From Deltaproteobacteria bacterium (GTDB taxonomy: Bacteria > Myxococcota > Myxococcia > Myxococcales > 40CM-4-68-19), in assembly GCA_005879315.1 (NCBI GenBank), contig VBLC01000040.1, forward strand, positions 113,037-177,036: a DNA stretch of 64,000 bases. The letters are read 5' to 3'. Numbering within the stretch: the first letter of the stretch is position 1; each line of letters begins with the position of its first letter. The translations under genes and the position numbers were made by a program. Of this stretch, positions 17,411 through 25,470 are shown one piece after another. Below the pieces are notes generated by a model. It searched no databases. It saw nothing but the letters and a program-made list of their open reading frames with translations, and was not told where the DNA came from.

Positions 17411-17824
17411 CTATAATCGGTACAGCATCCAGTAGACAACCACGCCCGTCACCGAAACATAAGCCCAAACAGGCCAGGTCCAGACGGCGATGCGGCGATG
17501 TGACGCATACTTCCGGCGGACGGCCGATAGCCACATCGTCCGCAGGATGAGCGGGAGAGCGAGCACCGCCAATACCGTGTGCGTGCCGAGCAGCACCAAG
17601 TAGAAGGTGCGTCCCGGCCCCTGGTAGCGGTGCACGCCGGTGAGCGCGAAACGCGTCAGATAGCCGGCGAGGAAGAGCGCCGAGGCGGTGAAGGCCACGG
17701 CCATGCACTTCCAGTGCAGCGCGAACCGCTTGGTGCGGATCGCCCAGTAGCCGGTGAAGAGCGCGCAAGCGCTCACGCCATTGAAGCTGGCATTGACGCT
17801 GGGAAGGACCTCGGCCAGCGTCAT
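17411..17824 (-). CDS. DUF420 membrane protein (CtaM-like, respiratory oxidase assembly)
   Basis: A 137-residue inner-membrane protein with four predicted helices (SVNASFNGVSACALFTGYW, MAVAFTASALFLAGYL, TFYLVLLGTHTVLAVLALPL, VWAYVSVTGVVVYWML). The pattern with an early NASFN, a central GxxRxFYLxxLxxH and conserved His residues is DUF420, whose CtaM members help assemble haem-copper oxidases. Its ATG overlaps the stop of the SCO gene by 4 nt (ATGA). That agrees with a shared role in oxidase copper/haem assembly, although no oxidase genes are in the window. Confidence 0.85.
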   Translation of the reverse strand: MTLAEVLPSVNASFNGVSACALFTGYWAIRTKRFALHWKCMAVAFTASALFLAGYLTRFALTGVHRYQGPGRTFYLVLLGTHTVLAVLALPLILRTMWLSAVRRKYASHRRIAVWTWPVWAYVSVTGVVVYWMLYRL

Positions 17825-18486
17825 CCTCGGCCTCCGAGCGTGAGCGAGCGGGCGTCGCGCAGGACCCGGTCCTGGTCGTCGGCGTCGTAATAGCCGCGGA
17901 TGCGGCCCAGCCGGTCGACCAGGACCAGCCGCTCGCCGTGCATGATGTCGAAGGCTTGGGCGCGTATATCGTCATCTTTTGCCGGCATTTTCGCCATGGC
18001 GATGCGGAAGCCCTTCACCACCGTGCGCTCGACTTCAGCTTCCGCCCCGGTCAGGTATTTCCACAAGGATGTCCGCGCGCCGAAGGTCTCGGCGTAGTCG
18101 CGGAGCTTTTCGGGCGTATCGCGCGCGGGGTCGACGCTGATGGAGAGCAGACCGATATTGCCCCCCTGCTCGGCGGGGAGGAGCCGATCCTGGATGCGCC
18201 GCATCTTGGCCTGCAGCTTCGGGCAGGCGTCGGCGCAAGAAGTGAAGACGAAGTCGGCGATCCAGACCCGGCCGAGCAAGTCCTCGCGGCCGAACGGCTT
18301 GTCGTGCTCGTCGACGAGCGAGAACGGAGGCAGCTCCGCCAGCACCGGCAGCTCGGGCCGCGACTGCGAGCGGAAAATCAGCGCGCCCATCGGCACCGCG
18401 AGCGCGAGCGCGGCGAACCCTACCCATGCCGGATGCAAGACGAGCTTGCCGGGGACGGCGACTTGCATGCCGCTGTTATAGAGCAT
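17821..18486 (-). CDS. SCO1/SenC-family copper chaperone
   Basis: Membrane-anchored thioredoxin-fold protein (221 residues) that delivers copper to the CuA centre of cytochrome oxidase. One N-terminal membrane segment (about residues 20-40) is followed by the periplasmic domain. The copper-binding CxxxC is in FTSCADACPKL and the distal His in DIMHGERLVLVDR. The ATG at 18486 is taken; a second ATG at 18468 would also work. It is the first gene of a three-gene minus-strand run with DUF420 and the polyferredoxin. Confidence 0.9.
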   Translation of the reverse strand: MLYNSGMQVAVPGKLVLHPAWVGFAALALAVPMGALIFRSQSRPELPVLAELPPFSLVDEHDKPFGREDLLGRVWIADFVFTSCADACPKLQAKMRRIQDRLLPAEQGGNIGLLSISVDPARDTPEKLRDYAETFGARTSLWKYLTGAEAEVERTVVKGFRIAMAKMPAKDDDIRAQAFDIMHGERLVLVDRLGRIRGYYDADDQDRVLRDARSLTLGGRG

Positions 18487-18531
18487 GAGGGCGGGTTTGC
18501 GCTCGCTGACATTTCGCTGGACGGCGGCTGA

Positions 18532-18711
18532 CTAGCCTTCAGCCTTGTCCGGCGTCTTGCCCGGCTGGTCGGGCTGCTTTGGTCCGCCGGGAGGAACGCT
18601 CCCTTCCGCGGCGCCCGGGGTCTTGCCCGGGTCGACCTCGCGCTCGTTCTTGATCACCTTGACTTCGCCATACTCGGTCGCGGGCTTGTTGTCCTTGGGC
18701 TTGTCCGCCAT
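18532..18711 (-). CDS. Small lysine/proline-rich protein
   Basis: A 59-residue ORF (MADKPKDNKPATEYGEVKVI at its start) with no match I recognise. Support comes from a full AGGAGG ribosome site 7 nt before its ATG, GC-rich third positions, and a place in an otherwise gene-less gap between the SCO gene and the divergent FAD oxidoreductase. The product is hydrophilic and probably disordered, with Lys, Pro and Gly repeats (PGKTPGAAE, PGKTPDKAE). Confidence 0.65.
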   Translation of the reverse strand: MADKPKDNKPATEYGEVKVIKNEREVDPGKTPGAAEGSVPPGGPKQPDQPGKTPDKAEG

Positions 18712-18757
18712 TTCGCGCCTCCTTCGTCAAGCTACGCATGCGATATAAGCCGCGGCC

Positions 18758-20293
18758 ATGCGCAACCAGGCGGACGTGGTGGTCGTCGGCGCGGGGCACA
18801 ACGGCCTGGTGGCCGCTCTGCTCCTCGCCCGCAAGAAGCTGGACGTGCTGGTGCTCGAGGCGAACGAGGTGGTGGGCGGAGCCGCGCGCACCGAGCGGCC
18901 GTTCCGCCGCGCGCCGGGTCTCGCCACCTCGACGGGCGCCTACCTTCTCGGACTGATGCCCCCCGAGCTGATCGCCGAGCTCGGCATCGAGATCCCGCTC
19001 CTGCGCCGCGACCCACACTACTTCCTGCCCACCACCGGGAAGCGATATCTGCTCTTCGGCTCCGACGAGGCGGCGATGAAGGAGCAGTTCCTCGCCTTCT
19101 TCTCCGCGCAGGACTGGCGCGCGAACCAGGCGCTGCAGGCGGAGATCTCCGCCATCCGCGAAGACGTGCACCGCACCTGGCTGGAGGAGCCGCTCAGCAT
19201 CGAGGAGACGGCGGCAAAGTACCTGCGCCCTTCTCTGCAAAAAGTCTTTGTCGATCTTTGTCGAAAGCCGGTCGGCGACTATCTGGAAAAATTCGAATTC
19301 AAGTCCGATCTGCTGAAAGCGATGTACGCCGTCACCGACGGCTTCTCCGGCCTGAACGGCGACTGGGACACTCCCGGAACGGGGATGAACTTCCTCGTCC
19401 ACAACATGTGCCGGCTGCCGGGTTCCGACGGAACCTGGATGATCGTCAAGGGCGGCATGGGCACGGTGACCAGGCTTCTCGCCGAGGGCGCGCAGCAGGC
19501 GGGCGCGCGCGTCGAGACGGGCCGCGCGGTCCAGCGCGTGCTCACCGACGGCGGCTCGGCGAGCGGCGTGCTGCTCGACGACGGCAGCGAGATCAGGGCG
19601 CGCGCCGTGGTCGTCAACGCCGATCCGTTCCGCATGTGCCAGATGGCCGAGTTCCCCGCCGGCTATCGCGAACGGATCGATCGCTACCGGCGCGACGGCA
19701 CCAGTCTTAAGCTAAACCTGGCTTTGAAAGATCTTCCTCGCTTCACCTGCCTGCCCGAGGACCGCGGTCAGTTCGGCGCGACGATGCACCTTTTGCCCGA
19801 CGAGGCGGACGTGCTGCCGGCGATGGGCCGCGCCTTCGCGGAGGTCAAGGCGGGCCTCTTGCCGGAATTCCCCACCATCGAGTGGTACGTGCACACGACC
19901 GTCGACCCCTCGCTGCGCGACCGGGAGGGCCACCACAACTCCGCGCTCTTCGTGCAGTGGGTTCCGTACCAGCTGAAGAGCTCGAGCTGGGAGGCGGAGG
20001 AGGAGCGCTACGTCCGCCACCTCCTCTCCATCTGCGACCGCTTCGCTCCGGGGACGAGCGCGCTGGTGGCCGACACCTTCGCGCTGACGCCACCGAAGAT
20101 CGAAAAGCACTTCGGGATCTCGCGCGGCCATATCCATCACGTCGACAACTCCTTCGGCTTCGCCGACCGGCTGCCGTACGCCACGCCCATTCCCGGGCTC
20201 TATTCGTGCAGCGCCGGATGCCACCCGGCCGGCTCGGTGATTGGAGCGGCGGGCCACAACGCGGCCGCTCGCCTGCTCCGCGATCTGCGGTGA
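18758..20293 (+). CDS. FAD-dependent oxidoreductase (phytoene desaturase/PYROXD2-like)
   Basis: A 511-residue flavoprotein. The N-terminal dinucleotide-binding motif is VVVVGAGHNGLVAALLLA, followed by the FAD ribose Glu in VLVLEANEVVGGAARTE. The C-terminal FAD-contact motif is GLYSCSAGCHPAGSVIGAAG. The whole resembles the PYROXD2/CrtI-like amine-oxidase superfamily. No carotenoid genes are adjacent, so a desaturase role is not implied. The ATG at 18758 opens directly into the first strand. It is divergent from the small basic protein gene. Confidence 0.85.
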   Translation: MRNQADVVVVGAGHNGLVAALLLARKKLDVLVLEANEVVGGAARTERPFRRAPGLATSTGAYLLGLMPPELIAELGIEIPLLRRDPHYFLPTTGKRYLLFGSDEAAMKEQFLAFFSAQDWRANQALQAEISAIREDVHRTWLEEPLSIEETAAKYLRPSLQKVFVDLCRKPVGDYLEKFEFKSDLLKAMYAVTDGFSGLNGDWDTPGTGMNFLVHNMCRLPGSDGTWMIVKGGMGTVTRLLAEGAQQAGARVETGRAVQRVLTDGGSASGVLLDDGSEIRARAVVVNADPFRMCQMAEFPAGYRERIDRYRRDGTSLKLNLALKDLPRFTCLPEDRGQFGATMHLLPDEADVLPAMGRAFAEVKAGLLPEFPTIEWYVHTTVDPSLRDREGHHNSALFVQWVPYQLKSSSWEAEEERYVRHLLSICDRFAPGTSALVADTFALTPPKIEKHFGISRGHIHHVDNSFGFADRLPYATPIPGLYSCSAGCHPAGSVIGAAGHNAAARLLRDLR

Positions 20294-20337
20294 CGGTCGC
20301 CGCTACCGCGCGATACCGAGGGTAAGCAGATTAGAGT

Positions 20338-21786
20338 GTGGACGTCTTTTCTCACTGGGCACGCCAGTCCTCTTCGACTGCCCTCGCGATGGTCGGCCAG
20401 GGCGAGTTGCGCGAGGCGAACGACCGCTTTCGCGCTCTGGAGACGGGCGGCGAGTCGTGGCGCTGGCTGACCGGTCCACACGCGAAGGTGCGCTACTCGT
20501 CGCTCTCCGAGCTGGTCCGCAGCGAGGCCGCCACTCTCGCGCCGGCGCCCTACCTCTCTCGCTTCGAACGCGGCAAGCAGACTTATGAAGTGCGCCTGGA
20601 GCGTTCCGGCGGCGGCGCGGTGGCGCTCGTCCACGACATCACTTCCGAAGTGCGCCACCAGCGCGACGTGGAGCGCGAGCGCGAGGCGCTCCTCCATGAG
20701 GAGCGCATGCACGCCATGGGCGTGCTCGCTTCCGGCGTGGCGCACGATCTCAACCACGCGCTCAACGTCATCGCCCTGCGCGTCGCCACGCTGCGCGCCG
20801 ACCCGCTTCTGGGCAAGGCGCGGCGCACTCTCGATGCGTTGGGCCGCGTGGTGGGCGACGCCGCCCGCATCGTCGCGCGGCTGCAGGATCTGGCGCGCAA
20901 GCGGCGCGACCGCCCCAGCGACGCGCTCGACCTCGCCGCGGTGCTCACCGGCGCCGTCGAGATGGCTCGCGCCGAGGCGGAGATGGCCGGCGTGCGCATC
21001 GAGGCTCAGGTGCCGCCCCTGCCGCTGGTGCGCGGGTCGGCTGCGGAATTGTCCCACGTCTTCGTCAGCCTCCTCTCGCACGCGAGAGAGCGGCTGGCGG
21101 AAGGCGGCTCGATCCGCGTCGGCGCGCGCGCCGAGGAGGGCCGCGTCCGCGTCACCATCTCCGACGACGGCCCTCGCATGCAGGAAAGGGAGCTGGGCCG
21201 GCTCTTCGATCCCTTCTCCGGCGTCGCCCGCGGCTCGGCGCTCGGGATCAATGTCGCCTGGGGAGTGATGACGCGGCTGGGCGGATCGATCACCGCGCAG
21301 AGCCGGCCGGGCCAGGGGACGACTTTCCTGCTCGTCTTCCCGCTCGCCGCTCCGGTGCGCCGCGAGCCTCCCGCGCGACCGCCGCAGCGGCCCGGCACGC
21401 GGCATGTGCTGATCATCGATGACGAGCAGGACAACCTCGAAGTGCTGCGCGAGATCCTGCAGATGGAGGGACACTCCGTCACCGCGGCGCGCAGCGGTCC
21501 CGAGGCGCTGACACAGCTGCAGCGCGGCGAGCGCTTCGACCTGGTGCTCTGCGACGTGGGCATGCCGCAGATGAGCGGCTGGCAGGTGGCGAGCGAATTG
21601 CGGCGGCTCTCGCCGCAGACCTCCGTGTGGATGCTGACCGGCTGGGCCAACGAGATCGCCGAGAACGATCCGCGCCGCAGTCTGGTGGCCGGCGTTCTCG
21701 CCAAGCCACTCGACCTCGACCAGCTGCACGCTCTGCTCTCGGGGCGACTGCCCCAGGAGCCGGAGCAGCAGCAGCCGGGCCTCTAG
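20338..21786 (+). CDS. Hybrid histidine kinase with C-terminal receiver, atypical N-box
   Basis: A 482-residue soluble protein: a PAS-like N-terminus (about 1-115), a histidine phosphotransfer domain with the H-box SGVAHDLNHALN (His136), an ATPase domain and a receiver with Asp406 (VLCDVGMP), Thr in MLTGW and Lys in LAKPLD. In the ATPase domain the N-box reads FVSLLSHARERL where active kinases have NLLxNA; the Mg-binding Asn is replaced by His. The G1 box (DDGPRM) and G2 region (GSALGINVAWG) are near normal. It may be catalytically weak or a phosphatase/regulator. It starts at the GTG at 20338; its end overlaps the end of the convergent lipoprotein gene by 4 nt. Confidence 0.85.
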   Translation: MDVFSHWARQSSSTALAMVGQGELREANDRFRALETGGESWRWLTGPHAKVRYSSLSELVRSEAATLAPAPYLSRFERGKQTYEVRLERSGGGAVALVHDITSEVRHQRDVEREREALLHEERMHAMGVLASGVAHDLNHALNVIALRVATLRADPLLGKARRTLDALGRVVGDAARIVARLQDLARKRRDRPSDALDLAAVLTGAVEMARAEAEMAGVRIEAQVPPLPLVRGSAAELSHVFVSLLSHARERLAEGGSIRVGARAEEGRVRVTISDDGPRMQERELGRLFDPFSGVARGSALGINVAWGVMTRLGGSITAQSRPGQGTTFLLVFPLAAPVRREPPARPPQRPGTRHVLIIDDEQDNLEVLREILQMEGHSVTAARSGPEALTQLQRGERFDLVLCDVGMPQMSGWQVASELRRLSPQTSVWMLTGWANEIAENDPRRSLVAGVLAKPLDLDQLHALLSGRLPQEPEQQQPGL

Positions 21787-22715
21787 GGAAGCGCAGGGCA
21801 GCTGGCGGCGTTGCCGAGCTTGCAGGGCTTCACGCCGTTGCAGGCCGCGATCACCGCAAAGGGATCGTCGACGTAGGTCAAGCACGAGCTCTGGTCCCAG
21901 CAGATGTTGCTGTAGCCGTCGACGACGAGAGGGCAGTGGATGTGCAAGGCGCCCTTGCCGTTGCCCGCCGCGGTGAACCAGGTGGTGACTTCCGCCCGGC
22001 AGCCGTTCGCGTCGGGCGGCAAGGCATAGTCGAAGCGTCCGTGGCCATCGTTGTAGCCGGCCCAGAAGTAATCGAAACCCACCAGGCCGAAGCCCAGTGG
22101 ATTGTCGGTCAGGTCGAGCGAGATGGTCCGCGGGTCCCCGGTCAGGTCGTAATAGAGCCTTCCCGGAAAAGTCGGGTCCTTCGGATTGGCGATGCCGAGC
22201 GCGCGCGAGTTCTCGAAATGGATCACCAGCCGGCCCACTCCATCGCGCGCCTGCGCGCCGAAGAATTCGCCCTCCAGGATGGGAAGCCAGTCGCCCGGCG
22301 GGCGGCGGGCCGCGAAGGTGTAGATCCAGCGCCAAGGCACTCCCTGCGCGTCGAGCTCACGAGCGATCACCACCCGGGCCTGCACGCCGGGATGGCTCTG
22401 GTCGGGCCAAGGTCCCCAGGTGCGCTGGTCGGGAGCGCGGGTCGAGGGCGGGAAGCCGCGGATGGTTTCGACCATCGCGAGGATCCCGTCGAGCCCGGCG
22501 TTGATGGCGTCGCCGGTCGTCCTGGCGCTGGTCCAGACGTCGGCCGGGCCGATGGCGCAGGCGGGCTGCCCGCTGGCGCCGGCCGGGACGCTCAGTCGGA
22601 GCGCGCCGCGCTGGGGGATGGCCTCGAGGTAGGCGACGTCCTCGTTGGAGAGGTTGCCGCAGGCGCAGGCGAGCGCGATGGCAACGGCCAGGCGTCTCTC
22701 AGCGGCCGAACGCAT
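21783..22715 (-). CDS. Lipoprotein, last gene of the sigma/caspase operon
   Basis: A 310-residue predicted lipoprotein. The ATG at 22715 gives a signal ending in ALACACGN, with a lipobox Cys. No known domain is recognised; the protein is Trp/Tyr-rich and probably beta. A TWGP word and the surrounding layout (a short amphipathic segment, a beta-rich middle, a GKGALHIHCP strand) recall the lipoprotein at 25471-26436, so the two are probably diverged paralogs at both ends of one operon. Its start overlaps the end of the caspase gene by 17 nt. Confidence 0.6.
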   Translation of the reverse strand: MRSAAERRLAVAIALACACGNLSNEDVAYLEAIPQRGALRLSVPAGASGQPACAIGPADVWTSARTTGDAINAGLDGILAMVETIRGFPPSTRAPDQRTWGPWPDQSHPGVQARVVIARELDAQGVPWRWIYTFAARRPPGDWLPILEGEFFGAQARDGVGRLVIHFENSRALGIANPKDPTFPGRLYYDLTGDPRTISLDLTDNPLGFGLVGFDYFWAGYNDGHGRFDYALPPDANGCRAEVTTWFTAAGNGKGALHIHCPLVVDGYSNICWDQSSCLTYVDDPFAVIAACNGVKPCKLGNAASCPALP

Positions 22716-24270
22716 AGTCCACTCCTGCCGCCAGCTCGACGAAGCCCAGCGATTGATTCTGGTCGACATTGTAGAAGAGGTAGTTGAGCCGCCCGCGCAC
22801 GACCGCCGAGAGCCGCTCGCCGAAGCGCCAGGAGAACATCGTCTCGATCCCGGGCGTGAGCGTGAAGAAGTTCTGCCGGGGCAGCTCGGGATGGCCCGGG
22901 AAGGTGCGCCAGATGGAGAGGAAGGCGACCCGCGCGCCGAACGAGGCCGTGAGCGAATCGGTCAGGCCCACGTCGCGCCAGAGCGAAGCCCCTCCCCCCA
23001 GCTCGACGAAGCGCAGTCCGATGGGCGTGACGCCCGGCAACTTCAGATTCGCCGAGCCGCCGCCGACGGCGAAGTCGATGCCCCAGGCCAGCTCATGGCC
23101 GAGGTCGTCGCGCGCGGTCAGCTCGGCTCCGGCCAGCGCGGCCGGGGGAAAGAGGCCGTTGCGCGCGGCCTGATCGAAGAAGAGCTGCCCGCCGAGAGAA
23201 CCGAGCATGCTCCAGCGCGGGCCGGAGGCGCCTTTCTGCGGGTCGTCGCTCAAGGGGCGGCGGGTCAGGCGGGCATCGGCGACCTCGATCGCCGCCTCCT
23301 CGACGTGCATCTCGCCGACGAGGAGCACATCGCCGTCGCGCTTCTTCACCAGATATCGGCCGGGCGCGAGCGCGAGGCGCCGCTCGCCGCCGCGCGACTT
23401 GGCCACCTCGGCGACCGCGCGGCGCGAGCCATCGAGGACGACGTAGACGCCTTCGTCCCCCGCGGGAAAGACCAGCGCACCGCGCGCCGGCGAAAGCTCG
23501 GTGAGCACCACGTCGCCGGCGCCGCCGAGGTCGTAGAGATAGACGGGATGCTGCGCGCCCGCCCGGGTCTCGGCGGTGCCGCCGACCGTGCGCGAGTACG
23601 CGTAGGCGTACGCCTCGGCCAGCGTGACCTTGCCGTCGCCGCTGGCGTCGGCGTCGCCGAGCAGTCCGCTGGCGAGATAGTGGGTGAAGAAGCTGCCGGA
23701 GAGCTCGTCCGACTCCTGCGACTCCTCGTCGGCGCTGGAGGAGGCGATCAACACCAGCCCGTGCGGCCGCGTGCTGGAAGCCTGCACGTCGAAGGCCGGG
23801 ACGGGCCGCACTCCCTTGCTGCGGGTGATGGCGCCCGACTGGCAGGAGTCGAGCAGGCCGATGCGCACGTCGGCGGACGAATTGCGCAGCGCCTCGCGCA
23901 GATCGGCCAGCGGCAGGCGGCTGTCGCCCAGGCGCAGGTCGCCGTCCTTGGCGTGGCCCGAGTAGTAGACGATGAGCAGCGTTTCCTCGCCCTGCGCCTT
24001 GGCAGCTTGGGTCTTGAGGTCGAGGTCGGCCATCGCCGCGCGCACCTCTTCTGCCGAGGCGCTGGTGAGGAGGCGCGCATCATCCTCGCGCACGCCGCCC
24101 AGCCGCGTGAGGATGCCGTGGATGCGCCGGGCGTCGCGCTCGGCATAGCGGAGCGGCCGAGTGCCTGCGCCACCCTTGGGATCGCCGATGACCAGCGCAA
24201 AGCGCCGCTCGGCGGATGCCGGCAGCGCGGCCAACAGCGCCGCGACACAGAGCGCGGAACAGGGTTTCAT
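22699..24270 (-). CDS. Secreted caspase-family (C14) peptidase with C-terminal barrel-like domain
   Basis: A 523-residue exported protein. The ATG at 24270 starts a signal peptide (MKPCSALCVAALLAALPASA). The caspase-like domain follows with FALVIGDPKGG, the catalytic His in YYSGHAKDG (His106) and the catalytic Cys in LLDSCQSGA (Cys143). An EF-hand-like loop, DADASGDGKVTLAEA, lies after the p10-like part, as in calcium-dependent metacaspases. The last 200 residues alternate polar and hydrophobic strands and end in Phe-Gly-Arg, as in outer-membrane beta-barrels. Its start overlaps the anti-sigma stop by 4 nt, so it is probably controlled by that sigma factor. Confidence 0.85.
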   Translation of the reverse strand: MKPCSALCVAALLAALPASAERRFALVIGDPKGGAGTRPLRYAERDARRIHGILTRLGGVREDDARLLTSASAEEVRAAMADLDLKTQAAKAQGEETLLIVYYSGHAKDGDLRLGDSRLPLADLREALRNSSADVRIGLLDSCQSGAITRSKGVRPVPAFDVQASSTRPHGLVLIASSSADEESQESDELSGSFFTHYLASGLLGDADASGDGKVTLAEAYAYAYSRTVGGTAETRAGAQHPVYLYDLGGAGDVVLTELSPARGALVFPAGDEGVYVVLDGSRRAVAEVAKSRGGERRLALAPGRYLVKKRDGDVLLVGEMHVEEAAIEVADARLTRRPLSDDPQKGASGPRWSMLGSLGGQLFFDQAARNGLFPPAALAGAELTARDDLGHELAWGIDFAVGGGSANLKLPGVTPIGLRFVELGGGASLWRDVGLTDSLTASFGARVAFLSIWRTFPGHPELPRQNFFTLTPGIETMFSWRFGERLSAVVRGRLNYLFYNVDQNQSLGFVELAAGVDYAFGR

Positions 24271-24911
24271 CGATGCAGCGGAAACTCGATCACGGTGTTC
24301 GCCCCGCCCTTCCCGCTCCGCTCGACCTGCGCGCCGCTCTCGCCCTTGCTGAAGATGATTCGCAAGATCGCCGGCCCGGAGCCGGTCCACTCGAAGGCCT
24401 GCGGCAAGGGTCCGGAGAGGGCCGGCCCGTCGTAGACGACGCTCTCTTCGCCCGGCTCGATGAGGATCGCCCTGGCGCGCTTGCTCCCGTCCGCGTGCAG
24501 CTTGACGAGCAGCTTCGCTCCAGGCGCGACCGGCTCGCTTCCCAGCTCGCGCACGCCATGCGCATCCTGGACGAAGAGCTGCGCCGAGACGCCGCCCTTG
24601 GTGCGCACGCCGGAATCGTCGGCGGGCCGCAGCACGAGGAACGTCCCGGTCAGAAGCAGGAGCGCGGCCGCCGCAGCCAGCGGCACCAGCGAGAACCTGT
24701 GGGCCGGCCTGCGCGCCAGCCGCTCCGCCACTCCCGCGGCGAAGACGTCGAAGGGCACCTCGCGGCGCAGCGCCTCGTCCTCGCCCTGCAGCTCGCGCAG
24801 CACCGCGCCACATCGCTCGCAGCCCGCGAGGTGCAGCTCGAGGCGCTCCTTGTCCGCCCCCCGAAGCTCCCCGGCCTTGAAGCGCCGGACTTGCATCGCC
24901 GAGCAGCTCAC
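24267..24911 (-). CDS. Anti-sigma factor with zinc-finger (ZAS-like) domain
   Basis: A 214-residue membrane protein. The N-terminal HxxxCxxC (LELHLAGCERCG) is the zinc anti-sigma motif that holds the ECF sigma factor. One transmembrane helix follows (LVPLAAAAALLLLTGTFLVL), then an extracytoplasmic domain of about 110 residues. The GTG at 24911 overlaps the sigma stop by 4 nt and has GGAGGAGG just upstream, so synthesis is tied to that of the sigma factor. Release probably needs a signal at the envelope; the caspase-like peptidase next in the operon is a possible but unproven player. Confidence 0.85.
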   Translation of the reverse strand: MSCSAMQVRRFKAGELRGADKERLELHLAGCERCGAVLRELQGEDEALRREVPFDVFAAGVAERLARRPAHRFSLVPLAAAAALLLLTGTFLVLRPADDSGVRTKGGVSAQLFVQDAHGVRELGSEPVAPGAKLLVKLHADGSKRARAILIEPGEESVVYDGPALSGPLPQAFEWTGSGPAILRIIFSKGESGAQVERSGKGGANTVIEFPLHR

Positions 24912-25465
24912 AGCTCCTCCTCCTCCGGCAACGAAAGCTCCGGCAGCGCCGCGCGCAGCGTCTCGCGTGCGCACCTGAGAAATTCCCGCAGCCGCTTGCG
25001 CACGGTCGGCAGGCTGCGGCCGGTCTCTTGCGCGATCTCGACCTGGGTCAATTCATCGACGTAGTAGAGCACGGCCATCTCCTGCGCCTCGGGGGGCGCG
25101 GTGGCGAGCAGCACCCGGACCAGCTCGCGGCGGTCGGGCGGCTCGCTCTCTTGCTTCCGGTCGCGGGTCATCGCCTCGAGCTGCTCCCTCCAGAGCGCAT
25201 CGCGCGAGCGGAGCAGATTCAGGCAGTGATGGGTCGCGATGCGCAAGAGCCAGGTCGAGGGCGAGGCCGCCGCGCGAAACTGCGGCAGCGCCCGCAGCAC
25301 CTTGGCGAAGACGTCCTGCAGCGCGTCCTTCGCTTCCTCCGGGTCCTTCAAAAGATAGCGGCAGCGGCCGTACACCGCTGCCGCATGATTGTCGTACAGC
25401 TCTTTGAGGAGCCCCGCGGGGGCGGGCGTCGCAGCCCGCCCCCCTTGAATGATGCGGAGCCCCAC
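24908..25465 (-). CDS. ECF-family RNA polymerase sigma factor
   Basis: A 185-residue extracytoplasmic-function sigma factor. Region 2 is seen in DNHAAAVYGRCRYLL and DALQDVFAKVLRALPQF with STWLLRIATHHCLNLLR. Region 4 is seen in AVLYYVDELTQVEIAQETG and LPTVRKRLREFL. The GTG at 25465 is preferred (GAGG a few bases upstream); a GTG at 25474 is an alternative. It starts only 5 nt after the stop of the upstream lipoprotein and overlaps the anti-sigma gene, so all lie in one operon and the sigma factor probably drives its own operon. Confidence 0.9.
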   Translation of the reverse strand: MGLRIIQGGRAATPAPAGLLKELYDNHAAAVYGRCRYLLKDPEEAKDALQDVFAKVLRALPQFRAAASPSTWLLRIATHHCLNLLRSRDALWREQLEAMTRDRKQESEPPDRRELVRVLLATAPPEAQEMAVLYYVDELTQVEIAQETGRSLPTVRKRLREFLRCARETLRAALPELSLPEEEEL

Positions 25466-25470
25466 GGTCC

